64,000 nucleotides of DNA from Solenopsis invicta (lineage: Eukaryota > Arthropoda > Insecta > Hymenoptera > Formicidae), in the NCBI RefSeq assembly GCF_016802725.1, contig NC_052673.1, positions 3,416,037 through 3,480,036 of the forward strand. The letters run 5' to 3'. Within the stretch, counting starts at the first letter, position 1. Each line of letters begins with the position of its first letter. This document shows, piece after piece, positions 53,632 to 64,000 of this stretch. The translations under genes and the position numbers were made by a program. The notes beneath the pieces are model-generated. The model was not told where the DNA came from. It did not search any database and saw only the letters and a list, made by a program, of their open reading frames with translations.

Positions 53632-56600
53632 ATGATCCGTATAATGCAATGGAATTGTAGAGGAGTCAAGAATAAGTACAATGAATTGAGTGATTTTCTT
53701 AATAACTATTACATTATTTGTTTGTAAGAAACTTGAATGCACAAAAAAGATTTCCTATCATTTAATAAATACACTACTTTTAAAAAAGATTAGATAATAT
53801 ATAAGGAGGAGAGGTCGTTATTATATGTATAGTAGACACTCTTTAGATCCGATAAGTCACAATATCGATCAATTTGTTACCACTTCCGAAATAGAGGCTG
53901 TTTGTATAATAATAACAAGACGGATGATAGAATAACAGTCATATTCTGTTATAGACCACCTGACCTAACAGTTCTTAAACAAGACTGGTTCAAACTATTT
54001 AATATTGGGTAATAACAATATTCCTTTGGAAACTATCATTTATGACAATTTTAACACTCATCATCCTGTATGGGGCTCCTCTAGACAGGATAGAATGGGA
54101 AAAATTTTAAATAAATTTGTTTTCTTCTTCCTTTAGGATCCTAAACTCGGGTCTTGCTACTAGAGTATCTGTTAATATTAATCACATTAGCGCTTCAGAT
54201 ATATCACTATCTAATAATAACTCAATGGAAATTGATTGAAAAACCTATGAAGATATTTTGGGCAGTGATTATTACCCCATAATCTTAAACGTTTATAATA
54301 ATTACCTTAACTTTGTATCTTCTAGAACTACTCATTACAATCACCATAAAGGAAAATTGAATCTAGAAAATTTCGATTCAGATAAATACATTGAAGCCTG
54401 GTTTAATAAAGACCTAGAAGTGAACGAGAGTATAAAAAGTGGGGCAGAATTATACGGAATATGGTATGACTACATGATTCTTAGTATTTTGGAAGTGGGA
54501 GGTATTATTATTGACGAAAATAACATCAAATTATCATATGATATGATAAATAAAACAGTAAACTTTATTGATTTAAGTAAATGTAGGAATAACAAAAAGA
54601 ATTCAAAGATAAAAAAGAAAAACCTAAATAGACCCTGGTAGGACGAAAAATGTAAGAAGGTGATTAATACAAAGAAAGAAATATTTCGAAAATTAACAGT
54701 CTCCCCTTCCAAGGAAATTTTGGTGGAATATCGAAGAGTCTCCAATGAGGCTAGAAAAACCATCGCCAAAAGAAAAAGAATCGGTATTCAAAATATGATT
54801 AATGATATTGCAAAATCTCCTAGTCTTAAGAAGTTTTGGGAAAAAATAAAGAGCTTTAAAAAAAATACTAGGCTTAACCCATGTGTTCCTTTTAATATTA
54901 GTAAATTAAATCAATTAAAAGAATTCTTAGATAACTTTGCACCTTCAGGCGCTACGCAAAAATTGGAGATTAATACTATGGAAGCTCAAAACATAAATTG
55001 GTCGCCTTCTTTCGATGTCCCATTTACAGTTTAAGAGATGATAATTCAATTTACTTATAACAATATTATAAGTAAATTGAAAACAAAAAGTAGCACAGGT
55101 CGAAATTTGATAAATCACAAAATATTAAAAAAGAGTCCAAACGTAGCATGGATACTTTAGTAAAATGTTTTAATAAAATGATTAAAGATGGATTCTTCCC
55201 GGAACAATGGAACAAATTTTCTATTTTCCTGATTGAAAAATCAAATAATAGGGAACTTAGATCAATATCTATTACATCATGTATTCTCAAGATCCTGGAG
55301 AAATTAATTAAATCCCGATTAGAGAAATTTATAGAATTGGATTGCCTCCTCCCGTAGTGTCAATTTGGGTTTAGGAGGAGCAGATCCTGTGACAACTGTC
55401 TGGCCCTCCTGAATCTGGAAATATACAGAGTCTTTTCAGAAAAGAAAATCACAGGAGGTTTATTCTTAGATGTGAAGAGAACGAATGATAACATCAATCT
55501 TAAAATTCTTTTAGATATGATCAATAAACTAAATATCCCATATGGCTATAAATTGTCTATAAAAAACATTCTTAAATGCTCTTAAACGAACAGCTCATTT
55601 CTACTTTAATGGTAGTTTGGATTCTAGAATACTGAGAAAAGGTGTCCCTTAGGGTCTAGTTCTTAGTCTTTTATTGTTCAATATTTATGTTAAAGTCATT
55701 TTAAAACATATTCCACATAACTGCAAAACAATACAATTTGCAGATGATATTGTAATTCTATGCTCGGATAAATTATTAGAGACAATCAGTTGATCCCCTT
55801 TAGAAGCCTTAACTTATAGATGGCTAGATTTAATAGGACTAGAATTATCGATTCCTAAGACCCAGTTGTGCTTTTTCCATAGAAAACGTAACGTCAATAT
55901 ACCTTGAAGTATTGAAGTATTGGGGGGTAATATAGTGAGTAGAGTTCAGGTCAAACACCTGGGAATTAATTTGGACGTTGGTCTTAGATAAAAACCACAT
56001 ATCGCCTCAGTTAAAATTAAAATTTCTAAGTTTATAAACATTTTAAAATGACTTGGTGGAAAAAAATAAGGAATTTCTCCATATGACGGAATAAACTTCT
56101 TGAACGTTACAATAAAGGCTCAGGCTCTTTGGGGAGCAATCTGGTTTAACAGCGCATGCAATACATACACTAAAATTATAGATAATCTGTTGAGTTCAGC
56201 ATACAAAATTGCATTAAGCATACCAAAATTTGCATCAACCGGCGTCGGGTGGGCAATCTCTAAGCAATGTCAAGCTTGAGATATATATCTTACCAAAGCG
56301 ATAAGATTCTGTTTAAAGAGTACCAATTAAAAAACATAGAGGTTATCAACAAAATGCAAAATTTTATAAATAAAGCTATAAATTTTATAACGCCAGACAA
56401 AAACATTTCATTTATAATATCTCAATGGTCAGTTATTAGACAGTTTCTTCCTTTACTATATAAGTGAGAGGTTCACCCCCACTTTGCATATCCTCCTACA
56501 TCTGAAAAAATATCTATTAGCATTGATACGGTATCGGGATTAGAGGCTATTTCAGAAGGATCAGAGATTAATACCGTTTGGGAAAGCAAAATTTCTAATA

Positions 56601-57556
56601 AAAGAATGAATAATAATGAAATAGATATATACACAGACGGTTCAAGAACAAAAAACAGGCCACGAAATACATTAATAGAGATCCGATATATTCAATAGCG
56701 TGGTGGGTTGCATGGTGGGTTGTTCAGTCTATATTCCATCGAAGGAAATTAATTTGAAATTTAAACTTGATTCACATTCTTCATCAGAGCAAAAGCTACG
56801 GCTATTAAGATGGCCATAGAAAAAGCAATTGAATTAAATCTTGAATACATTAACATCTGCACTAATTCAAGAAGTACATTATCGGTTTTCGAATCTTGCG
56901 CCATGGACAAATATCATACTCATATTAAACATCTAGACCCAGTGATTAAGGATTTATTTGTTCTTATTCTTTCTTGCATTAGTAAGGGCATTTTTTCGAT
57001 AAGATTTTCTTGGTGTCCCGCTCATAAGGGTATCAAAGGCAATGAGTCAGTTGATGAGCTGGCAAAGAAGGAAGCGGTGGATGGATCCATAACAACAAAT
57101 AAAATAGAAGGCTTGAATTACCTACAAAATAAATATCAAAAACTGGACAGAGCACATTTGGAGATCAAATTTATTATTGGTAAATATTATTTTGAAAATT
57201 TTTGTAAATTTAACTTCAAATATCTATTAAAATTTAATCTTCATAAGAACATTTCTGGGAAAATTATTACAATTGTCTCCAATTTTGCTTTTACTAATGC
57301 AACCAAACATAAGATTGGAATAGTTGATTCTCCTTCCTTCTTATGTGGGCATGAATTTCAGGATATCAATTATATATTTTGGAATTGCTCTTTGCTGACA
57401 AAAGAGAAAAAAATAATGATTAAAGATCTTGTGAAACAAGGAATCCAACTCCCTGTATCTATAGAATACGTTCTAAATAATATAAATTTCAAAATTATGA
57501 AATTTTTATTGAAATTTCTTGCCACAAATGGCAAGGAATATAATCTATCTTTATAG
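53632..57556 (+). pseudogene. LINE ORF2: endonuclease, reverse transcriptase, RNase H, decayed
   Basis: MIRIMQWNCRGVKNKYNEL at 53632 opens the apurinic-type endonuclease, which ends with DYYPIILN (54258 frame). 54660-55034 is the linker; the reverse transcriptase follows with FFPEQWNKFSIFLIEK, QFGFR, and FADD at 55737-55748. RNase H follows with YTDGSR at 56630, SRSTLSVFES and WCPAHKGIKGNESVDELAKK, then the C-terminal region to 57556 (GHEFQDINYIFWNC). The last 248-residue frame (56810-57556) is open; the rest has many stops. It is not functional as a whole. Confidence 0.8.
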
Positions 57557-57560
57557 TATT

Positions 57561-57946
57561 TTACATTTTCAAAAAAGAGATATATGCATATATATAAGTT
57601 TCAAAAACTGAAATTAATTGATTAAAAATATTTGATTAAATATCAAATAAATATCAAGTGATTAACAAAAAAAAAAATAATATTATTAATAAAAATAAAA
57701 TAAATATATATATGTATATATCTTTTAAAAAAAGAACAATGGAGGAGTAATACATATTTTCAGACTAATGAAAAAAATATATATTCTATTATTTAAGATA
57801 GATACATTTAAAAAAAAGAGTAATCTTTATAAAAACATTAGAATTAGTACTAATAACTTTTGCCGAGATTGGTTCCCCGGGAGTTTCTCATTGTTTCTAG
57901 ATACCTCCCAGTGTGGGGGGAGGGGAGATCAAAGAACCAGGGACAC
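57561..57946. other. Unassigned AT-rich spacer
   Basis: Poly-A and TATATA tracts to about 57850, then a GC-rich patch with CCTCCCAGTGTGGGGGGAGG. No gene is supported. Confidence 0.4.
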
Positions 57947-57949
57947 TTA

Positions 57950-58691
57950 TAGCGTTTTCGATTGGGAAAAAGTTAGAGATGCGCACCAGTGCGCACTCAG
58001 TTCACGCCAACACTGGACAAGTTCCATGAGTTGCACTGAATAGTGCAAATGCAAAAGAACACGCCCAAATTTTCAGTGCAAGTGTCACTTGAGTTAATTA
58101 TAATAGATCACGCAAAAAAGAAAAAAAGTAACCTCGAAAAAGTAATCTCGTGCTCAGTAAGTAATGATTTTTACTATATGTAATTAAATAGTATATAATC
58201 ATTAAAAAAATGCTATTATATTACATCAAGTAATTAATTATATTTTAAAAAAGGTATAAAATTGATGTACTTCTATAAAAGATATAACACTTACGGTGTC
58301 ATTATCCATTTTTTTTACACATGCTACATAATTTACAGTTTTTGGAATCATTCTTCTAGTTCGGAAGATTGCAATTATTTCTTCTTCCTCGCTTGAACTA
58401 GAAGAAGATTCCAAAAATGTCTCCAAAATATTAAAAAGATCCAAATCTGGATTGCTCATTTTTTCAAATTTAAAACTTTGTTCGTTATTGCTTACAATAA
58501 TGCATTAATGCTTGCATGCATCCAGTGCACTGAACTGGCACGGTCAAAATATCTCGTGCCACTTAGTGCGCACTATGCGAGTGTCGTGCGTTCAAACGAA
58601 CACGTGACACTAGCCAAGTGCGCATTGGCACTGCCAATCGAACACGCGCCTGACACTGAGTGCAGCCAGTGCATCCCAATCGAAAACGCTA
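57950..58691 (-). mobile_element. PIF/Harbinger-like MITE, 742 bp
   Basis: The ends TAGCGTTTTCGATTGGGA and complement are perfect over 18 bases and flanked by TTA (57947-57949, 58692-58694), the TWA duplication of PIF/Harbinger. Subterminal parts contain GTGCGCAC/CAGTGC repeats in inverted order. It encodes only a short frame. Confidence 0.85.
58238..58459 (-). CDS. Short Ser/Glu-rich frame inside the Harbinger-like MITE
   Basis: 73 residues: MSNPDLDLFNILETFLESS, a run of Ser then Glu, then IIAIFRTRRMIPKTVNYVAC. Acidic leaders before a basic stretch occur at the N-terminus of some Harbinger proteins, and the frame could be the first exon of a lost gene. No catalytic motif is present. It may not be expressed. 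Confidence 0.35.
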   Translation of the reverse strand: MSNPDLDLFNILETFLESSSSSSEEEEIIAIFRTRRMIPKTVNYVACVKKMDNDTVSVISFIEVHQFYTFFKI

Positions 58692-59054
58692 TTAGACTCG
58701 AAGCTAACAATAAGATATCATTGAGATACAAGACCTCTTGCCAAGGTCTAGATGTAATTTATTTAATATTGGCAATGAAACTTGAGGACAAGTCTGAAAT
58801 TCAAGGCCATCATTAAGAAGAAGAAGAAGAAGACGGCGATATAGCTCGCACGCGTGAGACTGCATATATGCGAGTGAAATGCGTGTGAGCAATGTTAGCT
58901 TTACATGAAGTATATAAATGCGCATTTGTTTTATAAATATATAATTTAACAGGTCTAGTGGACAAAATATACAAAATATGAAAGGATTACAATATTTGTC
59001 TAATATTTCAAAGGATTGATTTGTATACATATTTATTTGCATTTAGTGACCGAT

Positions 59055-59074
59055 TATATATATATATATATATA

Positions 59075-59122
<48 letters not shown>

Positions 59123-59155
59123 TACACACACACACACGCACACACACACACACAT
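59055..59155. repeat. Compound (TA)n-(TG)n-(CA)n microsatellite
   Basis: TA, then TG, then CA dinucleotide runs follow each other; the TG and CA parts are inverted and can form a hairpin. The run abuts the TA-flanked element at 59161. Confidence 0.95.
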
Positions 59156-59160
59156 ATGTA

Positions 59161-60189
59161 GGGGAGACCGGGGCTATTTGTTAGACCTTTTTTTCTTTTA
59201 TGTCTTCTGAGTCTTATATTCATTAAAAAAAAAAGTGGAACGGTTTGAAAGATTAAACCGTCCCCTTCACAATGCCGGTATAAATAGAACATGGAAGTGT
59301 ACTTGCTTGAAGCATGTACACTGTCCATGTTGCTACACATGTAAAAATGTCGACCAATGCCAAAAATTACGAATAGCTTCAAGCCCGGAGTAATTCGTAA
59401 CTAGTCCGGGAATATCCCGAAATTTGTATTTCAAGTTGAAAGACTGTAAAAAAGCTGTTGTTAAGACTTTCTTTTATTTAAAAAAGGATATAGGTATACA
59501 AAAAACAAATGCAAACATACACGTTTGCATGTCTTTTTATGCTATCGGTGTGAAAGATTTTCTAACCTCACAAGTGTCAATTTTTAGCGCTTTATAACTT
59601 TTTACCTACTTAAGAGCGACGATTTTATATTCATATTTATGTTTTATGTACTAAAATACACAATAATATCAAGTTTAAATCAACGAAGAATTTTTCCTCA
59701 ATGCTTAATTCTGTGTAGCGCAGACTTTCGTAACACAGCCAAAGGGTTAGGGTTACCCAACTTAGGTTAGGCGCTGCAACCAGTATTAACGAATCGCCCC
59801 GGTGCTCAGTATTACGAATAGCCCCAACATCAACTGTGCGCATTATTGCGTACAATCGAAAAAAATAAACATCACACAACAAAAAGTAAACACAAAATGT
59901 TTCAAATACATTTAACTGGACACGATACATTCAAAGTTTTCAAAAAAACCTTATTATCTTATTTAAATTTTGAAGAAATGCTGACTATCAGAAATTACTT
60001 TGACTGTCGCAAAATACATTTTTCACTACTACGACTTCAATATGACGCCGTTACCAACAAAACTTTAGTAGCAACATTGTTACATTAGGACGTATTTACA
60101 GTGTTTAAAGTAAATTTTTAATATGTATTGATAAAAAGATATTTCCAATTATTGAATTAGCCCGTCTAACGATTTGCCCCGGTCTCCCC
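59161..60189. mobile_element. TA-flanked element with GGGGAGACCGGGGC ends
   Basis: The ends GGGGAGACCGGGGCTATTTG and complement GGGGAGACCGGGGCAAATCG match over 14 bases and then partly (GTTAGAC). TA stands on both sides (59159-59160, 60190-60191), as in the Tc1/mariner/pogo group. Length is 1029 bp. No transposase motif was found; a frame at 59846-60088 (80 residues) is unrecognised. 59560-59690 recurs at 23175-23370. Confidence 0.72.
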
Positions 60190-60191
60190 TA

Positions 60192-60560
60192 TATAAATTA
60201 AGTTAAAAGAAAAATTTTTTACAACAAACTTCTCGAAAGGTACGCTACTAGCGTCTTTTCACTTAGCCACGCTTTTAAGGCGGAGCGCTTGTCGCGTGTT
60301 CGCGAGCTCGATCTTCGAGCGGCGAGCGGTAGTGGGGGAAGCAGTGGGCGTCGCTTCAGGAATCGACCTGAAATATGCAGATCGTTGCAAGCACTGTTTT
60401 ATTATAATTTAAAATTCCCCCACTGTTGCTTGCCGCTCGAAGATCGAGCTCGCGAACACGCGACAGGCGCTCCGCCTTAAGAGCGTCGCTAAGTGAAAAG
60501 ACGCTAGTAGCATACCTTTCGAGAAGTTTGTTGTAAAAATTTTTTTTAACTTAATTTTTA
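60192..60560. repeat. Long hairpin, 369 bp
   Basis: The arms of about 140 bp are near-perfect reverse complements: AATTTTTTACAACAAACTTC, TAGCGTCTTTTCACTTAG, GGCGGAGCGC and GAGCTCGATCTTCGAGCGG. The loop is around 60340-60410. Part of the same family is at 36597-36785. No protein is encoded. Confidence 0.88.
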
Positions 60561-61649
60561 TAACAATAATGTACGGTAATTAGAATTTAGTCAATAGTTT
60601 TCTATATTACCCTTAAGGTACTATTGCAAATGCGTTTTTTTACGTAGTTTCCCCAGTAGGCCTAGTCACTAGGTACATTAGGTATGTACATGAGCACGTT
60701 CTGTTTCGCGTATAATGCGCATAATTCATTATTTATTCTTGTTTAATATTCAGTAAACGATAAATAATAGATGAAACTCATCATGCGTGAAATGCAGTCT
60801 ACATGTGTGCAGGTTAATGATATTATAGGTTATGAAACATAGATTAACAAAGAACATGCAGAAATCAAAGTAGATACTATACTAATATATCATATTTATT
60901 AGAAAATATACTTACAAACAAACTTCTCGTTCGTTTTTCTAAAATATATAATATGATCTGCACTTGCAATTAATGGCACACGGCACACGTTGACACATGG
61001 ACGAGCAACGTAAACGTGATAGTGCATCCAACCGACTTTTATGGAAAGATAACCGAACGTGGTAGCGTTTTGCTGTGACTAATAAAATACATGCATATTG
61101 TTGTACCGGCGGGTGTAACAAGATAAATATTTGGGATTCGGTCCGTCTGAAGGTTGGAACCCACAAGGAGGACACTTGGAGAAAGGGGTGGCACCGCGCA
61201 GGGTGGCAAATAACATTTTCACTTTCTTATTAACACTTTTATTCCCCAAACTTTATTATAAATGATTTCCCTTTTTAATACAGTCGAATCGTGGTGAACG
61301 GATCACGTGTTATCGCGTACTCGGCCGCTGGATGTTTTGCGGGGTGTCGGGTGATCGACTTATCGCGGAGCGCGTACGTGCCGTACTTTACATTAAGAAT
61401 CTTCCGCTGCCCATAATTAGGCAGCCTAACTTATAATTTTGGTATATCCGGGGCATGGTGGGGCATTAGCCCCTTGCAATGACCATATATGATCATGCTC
61501 GCGTCAATCGTGCGATGCTTACGCTGCTCGCACGATTGACAAATTCCGCAATCTTGCATTTCCGATGCAACGTGCGCTCGTGGCGTGATTGTTGCTAGCG
61601 GATATGCAAGACAATTAAGGTAGCTAATGAGGCTACAAAATATGCATAC

Positions 61650-61650
<1 letters not shown>
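60561..61650. other. Unassigned region
   Basis: No gene is supported. 61190-61640 is GC-richer with two short inverted blocks (GCGTCAATCGTGCGA / TCGCACGATTGAC) and might be LTR or 3' sequence of the adjoining copia element, but no paired copy is in the window. Confidence 0.35.

Positions 61651-61681
<31 letters not shown>
61651..61681. repeat. (TA)n microsatellite
   Basis: A TA run at the point where the copia reverse transcriptase homology stops. Confidence 0.92.
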
Positions 61682-61683
<2 letters not shown>

Positions 61684-64000
61684 TTCTAAAAATATACATT
61701 TATTTCTAATAATTCCCAGGTAACTATTGGTGAAGGCTCTGAAGGAATTACCTTCCGGTAATTCAATCCAGGTATTTTCCTTCAGCTTTTCATATAGAAA
61801 AGCTGTCTTGACGTGCCGATCAAATTGTTTAATTTCAAGATCTTCAACTGCTGCTTTTGCCAGCAATACTCGTATGCTTTTGTAGCGCACGACAGGCGCA
61901 TACGTATTTTCATAATCTATTCCAACTCTTTGCGTAAACTCCCTAACTACCAACCTTGCTTTATAACAATCTTTTTTTGGTGTTTGCTTCACTTTGAACA
62001 CCCACTTGCAATCTATGGACTTCTGATCTTCTGGTTTTTCTTCCGATTTCCACGTTGAGTTCTTCTTGTGAGTTTTAACTTCTTCGAAAATGGCCTGTTT
62101 CCATTTATTTGCTTCTGGTTCTTTTATTGCTTCAAAGAAAGTAGTTGGCTCTGCTGTCAATGCAAGTGCAGACGGGTATCTTTCCGGTTTCTTTAATGAA
62201 TCTCGATCTCGAAGCTTTATCTTTTCGGATGTGACCTTTTCTGACGTCTTGGACTTCTTTTTCGATGTTTCATTCTCTTGTCTGTCCCTCGAAGTTTCTT
62301 CTACCTTGTTTGTTTCATTAGATCTTTCTGAAGTACTTGTAGGCTTTTTATCTATTTTGACGACTGATTTCAAGAAACGAAAATTACCTTCTTTGTGACT
62401 GAACGTCACCGTTGTCGTTACTCCTACTTTCCTTTTGATCGTAGATGCGATAATTGTTGCTACCTTGATAGCCAACAAAAATTTGTTTTTCCGCTCTCTT
62501 GTCCTATTTTGGTCGTTTAACCCTTGGAACATTCTCATAACAGTCCGAGCCGAATACTTCCAAATTTGATAAATCCGGCTTCTTATTGAACCACAATTTA
62601 AAAGGTGTTTGATTGCTATTTTTCGCAGTGCAGATCATATTTCTGAGATGCGCTGCCGTTCTTACCGCTTTACTCCAGAGCATCTTCCGTAATCCTTGCT
62701 TATGTAACATCGACCTAGCCGTCTCCGTCAGTGTTCGTATCTCACGTTCTGCCTTGCCATTCTGTTCTGGATTGTAGGGCACTGTCAATTCCAAAACAGT
62801 TCCCTGCTTAGCTAAAGCATTCTTAAGTTTTTTATTAACAAACTCGCGACCATTGTTGCATTTTACAAACTTAATTTCTTTTTTGAAATGGATTTGAACA
62901 TAAGAACAATAATCAAGCTTGTACCTTATTACAAGCCTCTTTTTTGCTCCTTAAAATATATACCATCCGGAATTCACTTGCATCGTCTTTGAGGACTATG
63001 AACCATCTTGCTCCAATGAAGGTTGGTTCATGTGGGTTGCTCAGATCTGTGTGTATCATATCTCTCACTTTTAATTTTCGAGGTGTAACTGATGGAAAAG
63101 ATCTTTTTGCTTGCTTTCCATATATATACAAGCTTCGCATTCAAACTCGTTAAGATCACCTAGTTTGATGCCTATTACAGTTTTATTCTTGACCATCTTC
63201 TTTAACGTTTTTGGCACTTGCATGGCCCATCTTCTCATGTAGAAGCTGCAAAGAGATTCTTTCCGTTGTACACGTTTGTGACTGCCTCGAACAAAATTTT
63301 ATTTGTTAGAGATTTCTATCCTAGCTACCCATCGCACTGACTTGGCTTTTGTGCATAACTGAGACATCATCCATGGTCGTGATTATCTTGTGTCCACGTT
63401 TTGCTGCTGCGTTGAAGGTAAAGAGATTTTTTTTTAAGTTAGATATCCATTGACCTTCTTCGAGAGTTATTTCTTTTCATCTCCTACTACGCCAGGCATC
63501 TACCTTAACCTTACCAATACCTATGGAGATTACCTTCTTGTCGTCCGACAGCTTGATAGACACACCGCCTCTGTTTTCATACAATTCGCAGAACAAATTT
63601 TTATTATAGACCATATGAAAACTCGCGCCACTGTCCGATATCCAACTTAAATTCTCACAAAAGTTTGCTTCCGCCTGACATACAAACGTAGCTGCCTCAT
63701 CCTTAGTGCTTTTCTTTTCTTTATGTGGGTTCTTCTTATAATGATAATAATCTGTTTTAAAATATCCTGGCTTACCACAGAAATAACATTCTTTGTTCAT
63801 CTTCTTCGAGGTCTTTAATTTATGAGCATTATTCTTTGCCACTGCCTTCTGTTGTTGTTTTTCTTTATCACCTTTAGCAGCGAATGCAGATCCGCTTCCG
63901 TTTTCTTGTTCTCTCTCGTCTGCTCTCATTAATCCACGCCACAGAGATTCAAGCGTCTTCTCTTCTTTCTTTTTATTGTCCAATGTGATTTTGTAAAACT
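61682..64000 (-). mobile_element. Ty1/copia retrotransposon, decayed and truncated, extends past the right edge
   Basis: The gene order on the minus strand is gag end, protease, integrase, then the start of reverse transcriptase, which is the copia order (integrase before reverse transcriptase). Homology ends near 61690 before the YVDD active site and RNase H, next to a TA microsatellite. No LTR is identified in the window. All parts carry lesions. Confidence 0.85.
61690..63983 (-). pseudogene. Copia gag-pol remnant
   Basis: 63983-63477: the gag end with CYFCGKPGYFKTDYYHY, where the zinc-knuckle His and last Cys are both Tyr, then the protease motif WISDSGASFHMV. About 63250-63150: the integrase zinc-binding region, partly out of frame (FECEACIYGKQAKRSF). 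63140-62913: the integrase core (HTDLSNPHEPTFIGARWF). 62794-62504: YNPEQNGKAEREIRTLTETA with the catalytic-type Glu. 62538-61633: linker and reverse transcriptase N-terminal part (CKWVFKVKQTPKKDCYKARL, YENTYAPVVRY), cut off before its catalytic aspartates. At least three frame changes separate these; not functional. Confidence 0.85.

Larger units (their letters stand above)
45548..57560 (+). mobile_element. APE-RT-RNase H LINE, heavily decayed, interrupted three times
   Basis: ORF1-like sequence (45548-53571) is followed by ORF2 (53632-57556) with endonuclease, reverse transcriptase and RNase H. Three DNA elements sit in ORF1: a hAT (45772-49449), a piggyBac-like MITE (49834 to about 50792) and a mariner (51627-52945). 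Removing them by eye restores the ORF1 order. Having both an apurinic-type endonuclease and RNase H points to the I-like groups rather than Jockey proper. No 3' tail or target duplication was identified; 57560-57760 is AT-rich. Confidence 0.75.

Overview
This window looks like a repeat-dominated stretch of an insect nuclear genome, most likely a hymenopteran and possibly an ant. Three things suggest this: AT-rich DNA, split genes with GT-AG introns, and a dense layering of eukaryotic DNA transposons and non-LTR retrotransposons. The ant assignment is inference from the kinds of element present; no species-specific marker was found. No prokaryotic feature is visible. The only candidate for a host gene is one isolated exon resembling an odorant-binding protein (35663-35774).

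Layout. 1-4814 is a large two-gene DNA transposon on the minus strand. It holds an intact seven-exon gene for a DUF4806-like protein, then 60 bp downstream an uninterrupted Tnp2/CACTA-like transposase frame that runs off the left edge. 5-9.5 kb holds MITEs, a deleted mariner, a pogo-like transposase remnant and copies of a dispersed repeat. 9989-16341 is a transposon with inverted ends that has been split by a purine-rich APE-type LINE (10902-16140). 16.5-25.6 kb holds a broken pogo-like transposase, hairpin MITEs, a palindrome carrying two tRNA-like units, a palindrome built from 5S rRNA-like sequence, and a second deleted mariner with an open frame. 25661-29635 (A) and 37137-41381 (B) are two ~4 kb elements sharing long terminal inverted repeats; B carries a pogo-like transposase remnant split by a solo-LTR-like insert. 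30621-32501 is another non-coding element with the terminal type of the 1-4814 element. 43170-45501 is an inverted composite of a Tc1/mariner-type element. 45.5-57.6 kb is a degraded LINE with an RNase H domain, interrupted by an apparently recent hAT with an intact 879-codon gene, a piggyBac-like MITE and a nearly complete mariner. 57.9-60.6 kb holds a PIF/Harbinger-like MITE, a TA-flanked element and a hairpin. 61.7 kb to the right edge is a decayed Ty1/copia retrotransposon on the minus strand.

The most interesting system is the 1-4814 element and its possible relatives. Six element ends in the window share a terminal pattern close to CCCAnnYARCAM. Those with two visible ends have 2-bp target duplications, and each carries its own subterminal palindromic repeats. 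Only the first carries genes. The hypothesis is that the DUF4806-like protein is the subterminal-repeat-binding partner (TnpA-like) of the CACTA-like transposase, and that the others are non-autonomous derivatives. Pairing, open frames and termini are seen in the sequence; the functional link is inferred.
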